DNA of 32,333 nt from Bacteriovoracaceae bacterium (GTDB lineage Bacteria; Bdellovibrionota; Bacteriovoracia; Bacteriovoracales; Bacteriovoracaceae). Location of the stretch: the NCBI GenBank assembly GCA_947461145.1, contig CANHJD010000014.1, positions 1 through 32,333 on the forward strand. Direction: 5' to 3'. Below are positions 1-9,240 of the stretch, in pieces. Position numbers and translations under genes: made by a program. The notes beneath the pieces are model-generated. The model was not told where the DNA came from, did not search any database, and worked only from the letters and a program-made list of their open reading frames with translations. Every line of letters starts with the position of its first letter. Position 1 is the first letter of the stretch.

Positions 1-19
1 TCGGTTGCTAGGGGAATTT

Positions 20-1189
20 ATGATAGGCAAATGCCTACTCTGGGTAGTTGTGTTCTGTTTTACCCAGTCTAATGTATCGGCGCTCACAAATAATACTGTC
101 ATCAGTAATCTAAAATCACGCATCCACTCGTTACCTGATGGGGGTGCCCTTATTAAAAGCTTCTCTGACCATTCTCAGAGCTATATCTACGATCAGGCCT
201 TAGCGGTTATCACCTTTTCAAGGCATGGAGATAAAAAATCTGCGAGTAAATTACTTAGCGGTCTTAAAAATCTTCAAAATTCTGATGGCTCACTTTATTT
301 TTCTTACTATCTTGATGGAAAATCTCCTTATCCATATGAGGGAGATAAAAGATACGCAGGAGCAATTGCTTGGGTTGCTCTTTCTGCAACGACCTATCAA
401 AAAATATTTCATACTAATGAATTTTTAAATTTTAATACGAAACTACTATCGTATCTCTCCACCCAAATAAGATCTGTCACAATTAAAGGCAAAGATTTCA
501 AAGCTATTTCGTTTGCTCCAAGTGATCTTAAGGAGACTTCTTGGAATGAGAATGAAGTTGCAGCTCTTGAGCATAATCTAGATGCTTTCTCTGCCTTCTC
601 CCTTTTTGCAAAAATTAATAAAATTAAAAAATATGACGAGCAGGCATATGAGCTGAAAGAATTTACAGTCGCTCTCTGGGATAAATCCCGTTCACACTTT
701 TGGTCTGGAGTGAATTTAAAAACTGGAGCTATTAATAAGGGCGAACTCTATCTTGATAATCAATCATGGAGCACTTTGGCGCTCGATAAAGAGACAATTC
801 AAAATCTCAATTTGAAGACAGCTTTAGAAATGAATTGTGATCAATTTCTTGTCGTAGACAAAGAAATTAAAGGGTTTATGGATAGTAAACCTGCCAATAG
901 GCCAGCAGGACAAGCATTTGTTTGGTCTGAGGGTTCAGCGGGACAAATTTTAGCGATGAAAAAATATCAGCAAATTCAAAACCAAAAGACCCACTGCCAG
1001 GGCAATGACCAAAAGAAGCTGTCCGAAGAAATCAAAAAAATGGCTACGACTGATGGTGGAATAGCCTATGCCACCATCAAGAATTCAGACTTTACCACTT
1101 CTTCCTCTGTTGCTGGCACGGCCTGGTACTACTTTATTGCTAATAGTATCAACCCCTTCAATCCAGAAGATCACTTAAGTATTGAATAA
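20..1189 (+). CDS. Secreted protein of alpha/alpha-toroid (six-hairpin-like) type, function unknown
   Basis: An in-frame TTG at position 5 is possible, but the ATG at 20 has AGGGGAA (10-16) at SD distance and starts directly at a hydrophobic signal peptide ending near NVSA, so I use 20 (389 residues). The mature part has repeated helical hairpins with Asn-Leu-Gln-Asn-x-Asp-Gly-Ser, ALEHNLDAF, DNQSWSTLAL and VWSEGSAGQILAM, and ends with AGTAWYYFIANSINPFNP. This spacing of Trp/Gly/Asp-rich hairpins resembles the alpha/alpha barrel of six-hairpin glycosidases and terpene-cyclase toroids, so a periplasmic carbohydrate-active role is plausible. I cannot assign catalytic acids. The family call is inference; that it is a secreted, full-length gene is well supported. 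Confidence 0.6.
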   Translation: MIGKCLLWVVVFCFTQSNVSALTNNTVISNLKSRIHSLPDGGALIKSFSDHSQSYIYDQALAVITFSRHGDKKSASKLLSGLKNLQNSDGSLYFSYYLDGKSPYPYEGDKRYAGAIAWVALSATTYQKIFHTNEFLNFNTKLLSYLSTQIRSVTIKGKDFKAISFAPSDLKETSWNENEVAALEHNLDAFSAFSLFAKINKIKKYDEQAYELKEFTVALWDKSRSHFWSGVNLKTGAINKGELYLDNQSWSTLALDKETIQNLNLKTALEMNCDQFLVVDKEIKGFMDSKPANRPAGQAFVWSEGSAGQILAMKKYQQIQNQKTHCQGNDQKKLSEEIKKMATTDGGIAYATIKNSDFTTSSSVAGTAWYYFIANSINPFNPEDHLSIE

Positions 1190-1225
1190 TTTACAGTACA
1201 ATTGAAGGAATCTGTTTTATTTGAG

Positions 1226-1256
1226 AATCTCCGGGTCAAAATCGGAGTATTAAATG
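1226..1256 (+). promoter_or_regulatory. SD site inside a small hairpin before the thioredoxin-like gene
   Basis: CTCCG (1229-1233) can pair with CGGAG (1243-1247), with a 9-base loop. The GGAG at 1244-1247 is the SD site for the ATG at 1254, so the hairpin would occlude it. The stem is only 5 bp, so its effect may be slight. Confidence 0.35.
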
Positions 1257-1715
1257 AAATCATTTCTTTTGATTACGGCCTCATTACTTTCTTTCGCCTG
1301 TTGGTCAGCAATCGAATACCCAGTTAAAAATTATAGTTACATTTCTGATTTAGATTATCAAAGCGAAGTTCAAAACTCTGATAAGTACGTTGTGATGGTT
1401 TTCTCTTCAAGTTATTGCCTTGATAGGTCAATTGTGGACAGATCTTGTTTTCTCTTTGAGCGCAAGTTTGATTCGTTCATTCCAAGTTTCTCTTCAAAGG
1501 TGAAAATCGTAGGATTTAATACTTATTTTGAAAATAGTTACGCTACTCAGCTCTTTGAGATAACAAAGAATCCAACAGTAATCATTTTTAAAGATAATTT
1601 GATTCTAAAAAAGATGGAAGCCTCCTATGCACCGACAGATGTCGTGAATGGAAGAATCTATTGGCAAGATGCTTTTTTGAAAGAAGTGGTAAACGAAGTT
1701 TATAAGATTCGTTAA
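1254..1715 (+). CDS. Periplasmic thioredoxin-fold protein without a CXXC motif
   Basis: This is a 153-residue protein with a signal peptide (hydrophobic residues 4-15, likely cleavage after CWSA). The following sequence has the thioredoxin pattern: a central strand YVVMVFSSS, then Cys55, a helix, and a later KNPTVIIFKD segment whose Pro107 sits where the cis-proline of thioredoxins lies. The redox site is unusual: Cys55 and Cys65 are separated by nine residues instead of two. It may act as a chaperone-like or structural thioredoxin fold, or form a non-standard disulfide. The start has GGAG at 1244-1247. Its stop codon overlaps the stop of the convergent ABC-F gene (shared TTAA, 1712-1715). 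Confidence 0.6.
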   Translation: MKSFLLITASLLSFACWSAIEYPVKNYSYISDLDYQSEVQNSDKYVVMVFSSSYCLDRSIVDRSCFLFERKFDSFIPSFSSKVKIVGFNTYFENSYATQLFEITKNPTVIIFKDNLILKKMEASYAPTDVVNGRIYWQDAFLKEVVNEVYKIR

Positions 1716-3544
1716 GCCTCAAGACTTTTTAATTTTTCTTCATATTTATTGAAAAGACCATCATGCTCTATGGTCACAACAGAAAGCTCTTCAAAGAGTT
1801 CATCGACCTTTTTCCTGATAATACCAAGTCTCTGTGAGGATTCTTGAATCTTTTTGGAATCTCCCCTCTCGGCGAGATTAATCACTTCTGCTTCAAGCCT
1901 TACCTGCTCCTCTTCAAGTTTCATGATCTCTTTTTCTAATGATTCCATTTTTTTCTTTAGTGGGTTCAGCTCTCTTCCCCGATCGATGATCATTTCAGAA
2001 CGTAAACGCTTCAATTCTTGCCTCGATGGACGATCCTTCACTTTGTCTTGAACAATGTCCTCTTCTTCTTCCCAGCCAATCTTTTTAAGAAAATCGTCAT
2101 AATTTTCTGATAAATACTCCACCTTGCCCTGGTGGAATACAATTAATTTCGTCGCCACCTCTCGAAGCATACTTTCAGAGTGAGTTACAATTACGACGGC
2201 ACCTGGATAATTTTGAAGTTCTAGTGTCAGTGACTCAACAGATTCTTGGTCAAGATGGTTAGTTGGCTCATCAAGTAAAAGTAAATTACAGGGCTTAGCG
2301 AGTAACTTGGCCAACAAGACTCTTGCTCTCTCCCCCCCTGACAAAACTTTAATTTTTTTCTTTGCTAACTCTCCGCCAAACATCATTGTTCCGCAAAGGC
2401 TTCTAATTCTTTGCTGCCCCAAAGTCATATCGACTGAAGCAACCTCCTCCTCAACCGTCCATTCCATATTCAATCGATTTATATTCGTTTGACCAAAATG
2501 ACCTATCAGTAGATTCACATTTGGGGAAATGACTCCTCGACGTGACTCAAGATCTCCAGACAAGAGATTTAAAAGGGTCGACTTTCCCTTTCCGTTCTTT
2601 CCTATGATTGCAATTTTATCCCCTTTTAAAATAGGGAAACTTACATTTTCAAAAAGATTATCGACTCCATACCCGAAAGCAATGTCCTTCACTTCCATTA
2701 AGGTTTTTCCAGGACACTCTTTGTGATTAAATTCAAAATCAAGAGTTGAAACTAAAGCAAGAGCATCAAGTTCAGGCATTTTCTCCAAAAGTTTCATTCT
2801 AGACTGGGCCTGTGTCGCCTTGCTGGCCTTGGCCTTAAATCGAGTCACAAACTCTTCAAGATCTTTTCTTTTCTTTTCTGAGTTCTGACGTGTCTTTTCA
2901 TAAATTTCTTCTTCCGCCAAAATCTGCTCGAAATATTTCTCAGAACTACCTGGAATTTTAAAAACTTTCTGTCTCCAAATCCCCATTGTATGTGTTGTTA
3001 CTTCATCCATAAATCCACGATCATGAGTAATGATGACGAGTTCGCCGCGAAAGTTTCTTAAAAATTTCGATAGCCATCTCATTGAAATAATATCGAGATA
3101 GTTCGTGGGCTCATCTAAAAGTAAACAATCTGGTTCGGCCAAAAGAACCTTGGCAAGATTTAATCTGATTTGATAACCACCGGAAAAGTCTCCCGGGGCC
3201 CGAGAAAAGTCCTCTGTTTTAAAGCCAAGACCATGTAACATCTTCTCCACTTTATACTGATCAAACTCTGCATCGCCTTTTAGTGCCGTCATACATTCTT
3301 CAAGAATGGTATTATGAGTAAAGTGAAGATGCTGCTTCAATGTTCCAATTTGATAGTTTTTTGGAACAATCACCTCTCCTGAATCTGAACTCTCCTCTCC
3401 AAGAAGGATTTTAAAAAGTGTGGTCTTACCTGTTCCATTTCTCCCAACAAGTCCAACTCGCTCCCCCTTACCGATAGTAAGAGTTGCATTTTGAAATAGT
3501 AATTGGGTACCAAATGCTTTCGAAACATTTACAACTTGGATCAT
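1712..3544 (-). CDS. ABC-F family ATPase, YheS/Uup-like (ribosome-associated)
   Basis: A 610-residue protein with two ABC cassettes and no membrane segment, which is the ABC-F design. Domain 1 has Walker A GRNGTGKTT, signature FSGGYQIRL and Walker B LLLDEPTNYLD. Domain 2 has GKNGKGKST, LSGGERARV and LLLLDEPTNHLD. The inter-domain linker contains RFKAKASKATQAQSRMKLLE, the positively charged stretch typical of YheS-type ABC-F proteins. The last ~90 residues are rich in Glu/Lys and predict a coiled coil, as in Uup and YheS. ABC-F proteins bind the ribosomal E-site region and act on stalled or initiating ribosomes; whether this one protects against an antibiotic cannot be read from sequence. Its ATG overlaps the stop of the upstream gene (ATGA, 3541-3544), so translation is probably coupled. 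Confidence 0.9.
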   Translation of the reverse strand: MIQVVNVSKAFGTQLLFQNATLTIGKGERVGLVGRNGTGKTTLFKILLGEESSDSGEVIVPKNYQIGTLKQHLHFTHNTILEECMTALKGDAEFDQYKVEKMLHGLGFKTEDFSRAPGDFSGGYQIRLNLAKVLLAEPDCLLLDEPTNYLDIISMRWLSKFLRNFRGELVIITHDRGFMDEVTTHTMGIWRQKVFKIPGSSEKYFEQILAEEEIYEKTRQNSEKKRKDLEEFVTRFKAKASKATQAQSRMKLLEKMPELDALALVSTLDFEFNHKECPGKTLMEVKDIAFGYGVDNLFENVSFPILKGDKIAIIGKNGKGKSTLLNLLSGDLESRRGVISPNVNLLIGHFGQTNINRLNMEWTVEEEVASVDMTLGQQRIRSLCGTMMFGGELAKKKIKVLSGGERARVLLAKLLAKPCNLLLLDEPTNHLDQESVESLTLELQNYPGAVVIVTHSESMLREVATKLIVFHQGKVEYLSENYDDFLKKIGWEEEEDIVQDKVKDRPSRQELKRLRSEMIIDRGRELNPLKKKMESLEKEIMKLEEEQVRLEAEVINLAERGDSKKIQESSQRLGIIRKKVDELFEELSVVTIEHDGLFNKYEEKLKSLEA

Positions 3545-4317
3545 GGGTTGGACTCAGGAAGAGCGGTGGATTCAGGCTTAGGCTCAACAGCTGTTGGTGG
3601 AGCTTGATTCGAGCTTGTTTCTTCAACGTCTAGAGCGACCTGCCTTCTGTCGACATCTAATTTCAAAACAAGAAGACAAAGTTCTGCAAAGACTTTTATT
3701 TGAGGATTGATTTTATCACTACCGACAAAACTTTGGAGCTGAGTTAAACGCTCAGCAAGTTCATTATAGGCCTCTTCCTCAGGAAGTACATCAACCAATT
3801 GCTTCATGATCATGCAGTTCGTATCAGAAGTTTTTTGATAGGCAGTAAAAAAATCATTCAGGTCGTTATCTATAACAAGAGAAAAAAATCTTTGAAGCAT
3901 TTCAAGATTTTCGCCCTTAACTAATTTCATTAGCTCAATCAAAAAGTCATAGGTGACTTTATTTTTTTGTAAGACCAAGTCACGCCAACGATAGATAAAT
4001 GTTTCAAGATCCTTATCCAACTTATCACCAAAGAGGGTTGGATGCGCTTTTAAAAACTCAAGTGCTTTCAATTTTATTTTCTCATCAGCAGAAGCATGAA
4101 AATCATCCAACATGGATAAGAACGTTTTTCGAGGAGTTACTTTTAGTGAAGGGTCATTAGTTATGGAGATGATTTCACTATTTGGTTGGATTTCGTTTGA
4201 AGCAATTTCTGGACCATTATTTGTAGTGAACTTATCGGCAGCTTGATCAAATATTCTCAACACAAGATCAATTCTCACTAATAGTATTACGGCCAATATA
4301 ATCCAGACATATTTCAT
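3541..4317 (-). CDS. Membrane-anchored protein of unknown function
   Basis: A 258-residue protein. Residues 3-22 form one hydrophobic segment (YVWIILAVILLVRIDLVLRI), best read as an uncleaved N-terminal anchor. The rest is hydrophilic and mainly helical, with acidic/Lys-rich stretches, and the last ~25 residues are Pro/Glu-rich and likely disordered. I recognise no family. It overlaps the ABC-F gene by 4 bases, so the two are probably made together. It diverges from the symporter gene at 4352 with only 34 bases between the start codons, so the promoters must overlap. No clear SD site precedes its ATG. Confidence 0.6.
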   Translation of the reverse strand: MKYVWIILAVILLVRIDLVLRIFDQAADKFTTNNGPEIASNEIQPNSEIISITNDPSLKVTPRKTFLSMLDDFHASADEKIKLKALEFLKAHPTLFGDKLDKDLETFIYRWRDLVLQKNKVTYDFLIELMKLVKGENLEMLQRFFSLVIDNDLNDFFTAYQKTSDTNCMIMKQLVDVLPEEEAYNELAERLTQLQSFVGSDKINPQIKVFAELCLLVLKLDVDRRQVALDVEETSSNQAPPTAVEPKPESTALPESNP

Positions 4318-4339
4318 AGCAAAAGGATAATCTAAAACA

Positions 4340-4354
4340 TATAATCTCGCTATG
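4340..4354 (+). promoter_or_regulatory. Perfect -10 box 6 bases before the symporter ATG (leaderless candidate)
   Basis: TATAAT at 4340-4345 is followed by six bases and then ATG at 4352. The predicted transcription start falls on or next to the ATG, and no SD site lies at normal distance. A good -35 hexamer is not visible (TAGCAA at 4317-4322 is poor). Confidence 0.5.
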
Positions 4355-5755
4355 GTTTCTCACTCAGAACTTCTGCAATTTATCACTCCACTGGACTGGA
4401 TCGTCTTTTTTGGCGTTTTAGGAGCAACTCTCGCTTCTGTGCTCTACGGTCAGTCTTTAAAAAATCGCCTTCCAGAAAAAGAAAAAAACAGCACCCTAGA
4501 GCTTTTACTAATGGGAAGAAAAATGACTCTTCCTATTTTTGTGGCGACCCTTGTTGCCACTTGGTACGGAGGAATCTTTGGAGTAACGGCCCTGACTTTT
4601 GAGAAAGGTATTTATAATTTTCTCACTCAGGGAATTTTCTGGTACCTGAGTTACCTTCTTTTTGCCTTTTTCCTAGTCAAAAGAATTCGAAATTATAATG
4701 CCATGACAATTGCCGAGCTTGCTGGACAACTTTTTGGATCTCGTGCGGAAAAATTAACGGCAAGCTTAAACTTTCTCAATCTTTTACCGCTTGCTTATAC
4801 CATTAGTTTAGGGATTTTTCTTCAGGCACTTTTTGGTGGAACTCTTTTTATGAATACTGCTGTCGGTATTTTAGTTGTGACACTATGGTCACTCTGGGGA
4901 GGATTCAGGGCCGTCGTTTTTTCTGACCTCGTCCAATTTATTTTTATGATTTTGGGAGTTCTACTTGTTGTTATTTTCGCTTGGATTCATATTGGAAATC
5001 CCTTGACCCTGCAGGCGAAACTTCCGGATTCGCATTTTGATTGGCTTGGTGGTGAGGGACTAGCAGCCACCCTTGTATGGGGATTTATCGCTCTCTCCAC
5101 TTTGGTCGATCCAAATTTTTATCAACGCTGTCTCGCGGCGGAATCAGAGCAAGTTGCCAAAAAAGGCATTCTGATTTCCACACTTATTTGGTTTCTATTT
5201 GATTGCTGCACGACCTTAGGTGCGCTTTACGCAAGAGTTGCTATTCCACAAGCAAATCCTCAAAATGCTTATCTTCTTTTTTCGATGCAAATAGTTCCAG
5301 AAGGAGTAAGAGGACTTATTCTTTCGGGAATACTCGCCACTATTCTCTCCACAATGGATTCATATCTTTTCAATGCGGCCACTTGTCTCAGTTATGATTT
5401 TTTTAATTCTAAGGAGAATTTCAAGAAGTGGCATCACCATATTGCTCTGGTTTCCGTGGCAGTCATCTCACTATTTTTGGGCCACCAATTTGATGGAAAG
5501 GTTGTTGAGGTATGGAAAACATTAGGTGGATTTTCTGCGGCATGTTTACTCTTTCCATTACTCATTGCCCAATGGAAACCAGGACTAATCTCTGAAAAAA
5601 AATTCTGCTGGGCAGTAATTACTGGGTGTTTTGGCATCGTGACATGGAAAACTTTAAATCAATTTTACTCTCTACCCAGTGTAGATGCGTTCTATGTCGG
5701 ACTACTTTTGACAACAGTTCCCCTCCTGCCTTCCCTCTTAAGAAAAAAAATATAA
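4352..5755 (+). CDS. Sodium:solute symporter (SSF family)
   Basis: A 467-residue, very hydrophobic protein with about 12-13 membrane segments. The order matches the SSF (SLC5-like) family: first helix near residues 14-34; MGRKMTLPIFVATLVATWYG as the family's GR.....F..T..AT...G signature at about residues 51-70; LWGGFRAVVFSDLVQFIFM in the middle, equivalent to the GG..AV..TD..Q motif; and ILSGILATILSTMDSYLFNA, matching the conserved LAA.MST.DS..N motif that binds Na+ and substrate. The substrate cannot be told; relatives take up proline, pantothenate, sugars or acids. The length is normal and the gene intact. It stands alone, diverging from the gene at 4317. Confidence 0.88.
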   Translation: MVSHSELLQFITPLDWIVFFGVLGATLASVLYGQSLKNRLPEKEKNSTLELLLMGRKMTLPIFVATLVATWYGGIFGVTALTFEKGIYNFLTQGIFWYLSYLLFAFFLVKRIRNYNAMTIAELAGQLFGSRAEKLTASLNFLNLLPLAYTISLGIFLQALFGGTLFMNTAVGILVVTLWSLWGGFRAVVFSDLVQFIFMILGVLLVVIFAWIHIGNPLTLQAKLPDSHFDWLGGEGLAATLVWGFIALSTLVDPNFYQRCLAAESEQVAKKGILISTLIWFLFDCCTTLGALYARVAIPQANPQNAYLLFSMQIVPEGVRGLILSGILATILSTMDSYLFNAATCLSYDFFNSKENFKKWHHHIALVSVAVISLFLGHQFDGKVVEVWKTLGGFSAACLLFPLLIAQWKPGLISEKKFCWAVITGCFGIVTWKTLNQFYSLPSVDAFYVGLLLTTVPLLPSLLRKKI

Positions 5756-5856
5756 AGTAAACTTTTGTCTCAGAGCGCATATGATGGCTTTCTTATGAAA
5801 AACTGCTATCTTCTTGGGATAATTTTAAGACCTATTTGTTAACAAAAGGATGTCGT

Positions 5857-8175
5857 GTGAGCACACCGAATAATGAAGCAACATCGGCCGAAGAGAAATA
5901 TCGTCAGGCCCTTGATTATCATGCCCATGGACGTGTGGGGAAAATTGAAGTGACTCCAACTAAGGCCTGTCTTACTGCCAGAGACTTAAGTCTTGCTTAT
6001 TCACCAGGTGTAGCAGCACCATGTCTAGAGATTGCTAAAAATCCTGATGATGTTTATAAATATACTGCGAAAGGTAATCTTGTTGCTGTTCTCTCAAACG
6101 GTACGGCAGTTCTCGGACTTGGAGATATAGGTCCACTCGCTGGCAAACCAGTGATGGAGGGCAAAGGTGTTCTCTTTAAACGTTTTGCTGACATTGATGT
6201 TTTTGACATTGAAATAAATTCCAAGACAGTAGAAGAAGTTGTTAGCGTCGTTAAAGCACTAGAGCCAACTTTTGGTGGTGTAAATCTAGAGGATATTAAA
6301 GCTCCTGAGTGTTTTGAAATTGAAAAGCGTCTACAAGAAATCTGTGACATACCTATTTTCCATGATGACCAACATGGTACAGCTATTATCGGTGGAGCAG
6401 CTTTCATTAATGCCTGCGAGATCACTGGCAGAGATGTGGCAAAAACGAAAGTTGTCGTATCAGGAGCTGGTGCAGCTGCAATTGCCACGGCCCTTTTCTT
6501 CCTTGAGTTGGGTGTAAAAAAAGAAAACGTTCTCATGTGTGATTCTAAAGGTGTGATCTATAAAGGTCGTACTGACGGAATGAATAAATATAAAGATTTT
6601 TTTGCCAATGATACAAAAGCAAGAACTCTTGCTGATGCTATGAAGGATGCTGATTGTTTTATAGGTTGTTCGGCAAAAGGCCTAGTGTCTAAAGACATGG
6701 TCAAATCAATGGCAAAAAATCCAATCATTTTCGCTATGGCAAACCCTGATCCTGAAATTACTCCAGAAGAAGTAGCCGAAGTTCGTGATGATGCCATAAT
6801 GGCAACTGGGCGCTCTGACTATCCAAACCAAGTAAATAACGTTTTAGGTTTCCCTTTTATCTTCCGCGGAGCTTTAGATGTACGTGCTCGCAAGATCAAT
6901 GAACAAATGAAAAAAGCTGCGGCTATGGCCCTTGCTTCATTAGCAAAAGAAGAAGTTCCAGATGACGTTAAGCGCGCCTATGGAAACGAAAATTTTTCTT
7001 TCGGAAGAAACTATTTAATTCCAAAGCCTTTTGATAAGCGCGTTCTAACCCGTGTTGCTCCAGCTGTTGCAAAAGCGGCAATGGATTCTGGAGTTGCACG
7101 ATTAAAAATAGAAGATATGAACGCTTACGCAAAATCTCTTCAAGAGCGTCTAGGTCAGACCGGTTCAATCATGAGAAACATTCGTTCTCGCTTACCAGGC
7201 TCTGATAAACCAAGAATCGTTTTCCCTGAGGGAACGAACGCTCGAATTCTGAAAGCCGTTTCTATCTTAAATGAAGAGGGGCTAATTGAACCTATCCTCT
7301 TAGGTAACAAGAAAATTATTCATAAAAAAATGGAAGCTTTAGGAGTTTCAAATCTTAAAGATATTGAAGTTTTACATACTGAAGATTCAGAAAACTACGA
7401 AACTTATGTAAAAGAATATTTCCAGCTCAGACAACGTAAAGGTGTTTCTCTTAGTTTTGCTAAGGATACACTCAAGCGAGGAAATTATTACGGCTCGATG
7501 ATGGTTCGTATGGGACATGCTGATGGTATGATTACTGGTGCTACTCAGAACTATCCAGAATGTATTCGCCCCATCATGAAAGTGATTGGCACTAATACTC
7601 CAGGTCGCCCTAAGGTTGCGGGGATTATGATTCTTGTTTTCAAGCAAAGAGTTGTTTTTCTTGCTGACTGCACAGTTCAACAAAACCCAGACTCATCTGA
7701 TCTTGCAGACATTGCAATTTCAGCTGCTCAACTTTATAGAAGAGTCATGCAGTCAGAGCCAAGAGTGGCTTTCTTGTCATACTCAAATTTTGGCTCAAAC
7801 AGAGACCCTCAGGCTGCAAAGATGGCAGAGGCAGTTAAAATTGCGAAATCTAAAGATACAAATCTTATTGCAGATGGTGAAATGCAAGCTGATGTTGCAA
7901 CTAATGCTGATATTATGAAAAATCTTTTTGATTTCTGTACTCTTGATAAGCCAGCTGATGTTCTTATTTTCCCTGATCTAAATTCAGCAAACATCAGTTA
8001 TAAACTTCTTGCTCAACTTGCTGGCGCAACTCCAATTGGACCAATATTACTTCCATTAAAACATGCGATTAATATTGTTCAAAGAACCTCTACAGTTGAT
8101 GAAATCGTTAACATGAGTCATTTGACTGCACTAATTGCCCAAGAAATTAAAGCTCACAAATTAGCAAAGCACTAG
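5857..8175 (+). CDS. maeB: NADP-dependent malic enzyme with C-terminal phosphotransacetylase-like domain
   Basis: A TTG at 5836 is in frame, but the GTG at 5857 has AAAAGGA (5844-5850) six bases upstream, so I use GTG (772 residues). The N-terminal ~430 residues are malic enzyme: [58 protein letters not shown] with its metal-binding acids, FHDDQHGTA, and a Rossmann [12 protein letters not shown]. From about residue 440 a phosphotransacetylase-type domain follows ([33 protein letters not shown]). In MaeB proteins this domain normally senses acetyl-CoA rather than catalysing. The reaction is oxidative decarboxylation of malate to pyruvate with NADPH formation. ridA follows 9 bases later and is probably co-transcribed. 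Confidence 0.95.
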   Translation: MSTPNNEATSAEEKYRQALDYHAHGRVGKIEVTPTKACLTARDLSLAYSPGVAAPCLEIAKNPDDVYKYTAKGNLVAVLSNGTAVLGLGDIGPLAGKPVMEGKGVLFKRFADIDVFDIEINSKTVEEVVSVVKALEPTFGGVNLEDIKAPECFEIEKRLQEICDIPIFHDDQHGTAIIGGAAFINACEITGRDVAKTKVVVSGAGAAAIATALFFLELGVKKENVLMCDSKGVIYKGRTDGMNKYKDFFANDTKARTLADAMKDADCFIGCSAKGLVSKDMVKSMAKNPIIFAMANPDPEITPEEVAEVRDDAIMATGRSDYPNQVNNVLGFPFIFRGALDVRARKINEQMKKAAAMALASLAKEEVPDDVKRAYGNENFSFGRNYLIPKPFDKRVLTRVAPAVAKAAMDSGVARLKIEDMNAYAKSLQERLGQTGSIMRNIRSRLPGSDKPRIVFPEGTNARILKAVSILNEEGLIEPILLGNKKIIHKKMEALGVSNLKDIEVLHTEDSENYETYVKEYFQLRQRKGVSLSFAKDTLKRGNYYGSMMVRMGHADGMITGATQNYPECIRPIMKVIGTNTPGRPKVAGIMILVFKQRVVFLADCTVQQNPDSSDLADIAISAAQLYRRVMQSEPRVAFLSYSNFGSNRDPQAAKMAEAVKIAKSKDTNLIADGEMQADVATNADIMKNLFDFCTLDKPADVLIFPDLNSANISYKLLAQLAGATPIGPILLPLKHAINIVQRTSTVDEIVNMSHLTALIAQEIKAHKLAKH

Positions 8176-8184
8176 GAGACGACA

Positions 8185-8568
8185 ATGGCCTTTGAAAAAA
8201 TGATTATCAATACTGATAAAGCACCAGCAGCAGTTGGCACTTACTCTCAGGGCGTGTTTCATAATGGTGTTTATTACTTTTCAGGACAGATTGGTCTCGA
8301 TGCCAAAACTGGCGAGATGGCCAATGGCTTTGATTCTCAGCTGGAAACTATCATGAAAAATATTGATGGATTACTTCAATCTCAAGATTTGACCCGTTCA
8401 AATATTATTAAGACAACTGTCTTCATGACGGACCTGGCCCAGTTCGGAAAAGTGAATGAAGCCTATACCAAATTCTTTGCAGCACCTTTTCCAGCACGCT
8501 CAACAGTTCAGGTATCGGCACTTCCAAAAGGGGCCGTGGTAGAGATTGAGGTTATTGCTGCAAAGTAG
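8185..8568 (+). CDS. ridA: RidA family enamine/imine deaminase
   Basis: A 127-residue protein, the usual length of the YjgF/YER057c/UK114 family. It carries APAAVGTYSQGV near the N-terminus, FSGQIGLDAKTGEM, and the family signature ARSTVQVSALPKGAVVEIEV at the C-terminus, whose arginine binds the substrate carboxylate. RidA hydrolyses reactive 2-aminoacrylate and related enamines formed by PLP enzymes, giving 2-ketoacids and ammonia. It acts as a cytosolic trimer. The SD site AGGAG lies just before the ATG at 8185. It follows maeB by 9 bases. A terminator-like hairpin lies about 40 bases after its stop, inside the next reading frame. Confidence 0.95.
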   Translation: MAFEKMIINTDKAPAAVGTYSQGVFHNGVYYFSGQIGLDAKTGEMANGFDSQLETIMKNIDGLLQSQDLTRSNIIKTTVFMTDLAQFGKVNEAYTKFFAAPFPARSTVQVSALPKGAVVEIEVIAAK

Positions 8569-8571
8569 TTT

Positions 8572-9240
8572 ATGCTAGGTAGAAAATACGTTTTTGAAAC
8601 TAAATCAACGAGAGTCCGCCGCTTACTTTTAAGCGGCTCTCTTATTTTTTGCTTTTTATTAGCAATATTCACTAGCTTCATTGCCTATATACCTATCTAT
8701 GCAAAAATGCAGAAAGGCAGAGCATCTGGTGCCTTCTTTCAAAAATCTCCAGATGCGATTGCTGTATTTACCGGTGACAAGGGTAGGATTTCATACGCCT
8801 TAGAACTACTTAAAAAGAATCCCTCATCAAAACTTTTTATTTCTGGAGTACATGCTGCCAATTCTTTTGAAACGCTTTTAATCAAGCAGGCAACACCTAC
8901 AATAGGTGAAGCCATAAAGAATGTTGGAGTTCAGGTCGATCTAGACTATAAATCTCAGAATACTTTTGAAAATGTCCGAGAAACAGTTAAATTCCTAAAA
9001 AACAACTCCGAATTTAAAAAAGTTCTCATTATCTCAAGTGATTACCACATCATGCGTATAAAATTGATTATGTCGCATTATATGAAGTCCCAGAGACCAG
9101 AATTTTACTTTGATAGTGTGATCAATTCTTACTCAAGCTGGAATGACATCAAAAAGCTTTTAAAAGAATCTCTCAAAATCTCAAGAACTTTTATTCTGCT
9201 AAAAGTCTTAAGGGAAAATGCAGTTATTGAAGAGGATTAA
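8572..9240 (+). CDS. YdcF/SanA-like DUF218 membrane protein
   Basis: A 222-residue protein. Residues about 17-43 form one membrane helix, and the rest would face the periplasm. The DUF218 fold is seen in PDAIAVFTGDKGRISYALEL (strand-turn with conserved Gly and Arg), SSKLFISGVHAAN, the conserved acidic/Asn motif SQNTFENVRETVKFL, and KKVLIISSDYHIMRIKLIM. Family members such as SanA and ElyC affect the cell envelope and vancomycin sensitivity; biochemical activity is poorly known. No SD site is visible before the ATG at 8572, and a strong terminator-like hairpin lies within codons about 13-27, so translation start or expression may be unusual. Its stop overlaps that of the convergent lipoprotein gene. 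Confidence 0.8.
   Translation: MLGRKYVFETKSTRVRRLLLSGSLIFCFLLAIFTSFIAYIPIYAKMQKGRASGAFFQKSPDAIAVFTGDKGRISYALELLKKNPSSKLFISGVHAANSFETLLIKQATPTIGEAIKNVGVQVDLDYKSQNTFENVRETVKFLKNNSEFKKVLIISSDYHIMRIKLIMSHYMKSQRPEFYFDSVINSYSSWNDIKKLLKESLKISRTFILLKVLRENAVIEED
8610..8655 (+). terminator. Terminator-like hairpin with T-tract inside the start of the DUF218 gene
   Basis: GCCGCTTA (8618-8625) and TAAGCGGC (8630-8637) form a perfect 8-bp stem with a 4-base loop, extended by GAGA (8610-8613) pairing with TCTC (8638-8641). It is followed by CTTATTTTTTGCTTTTT. It lies just downstream of ridA and could end or attenuate maeB-ridA transcription. It is also coding sequence for a membrane helix, so the T-run may reflect Phe/Leu codons. 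Confidence 0.5.

Noticed and set aside
6054-6536. 160-codon minus-strand frame inside maeB
   Set aside because: It lies entirely within strongly conserved malic enzyme coding sequence and has no family features; it is a shadow frame.
7387-7683. Minus-strand frame inside the phosphotransacetylase part of maeB
   Set aside because: Complementary to clearly coding sequence, no recognisable motif and no SD support.
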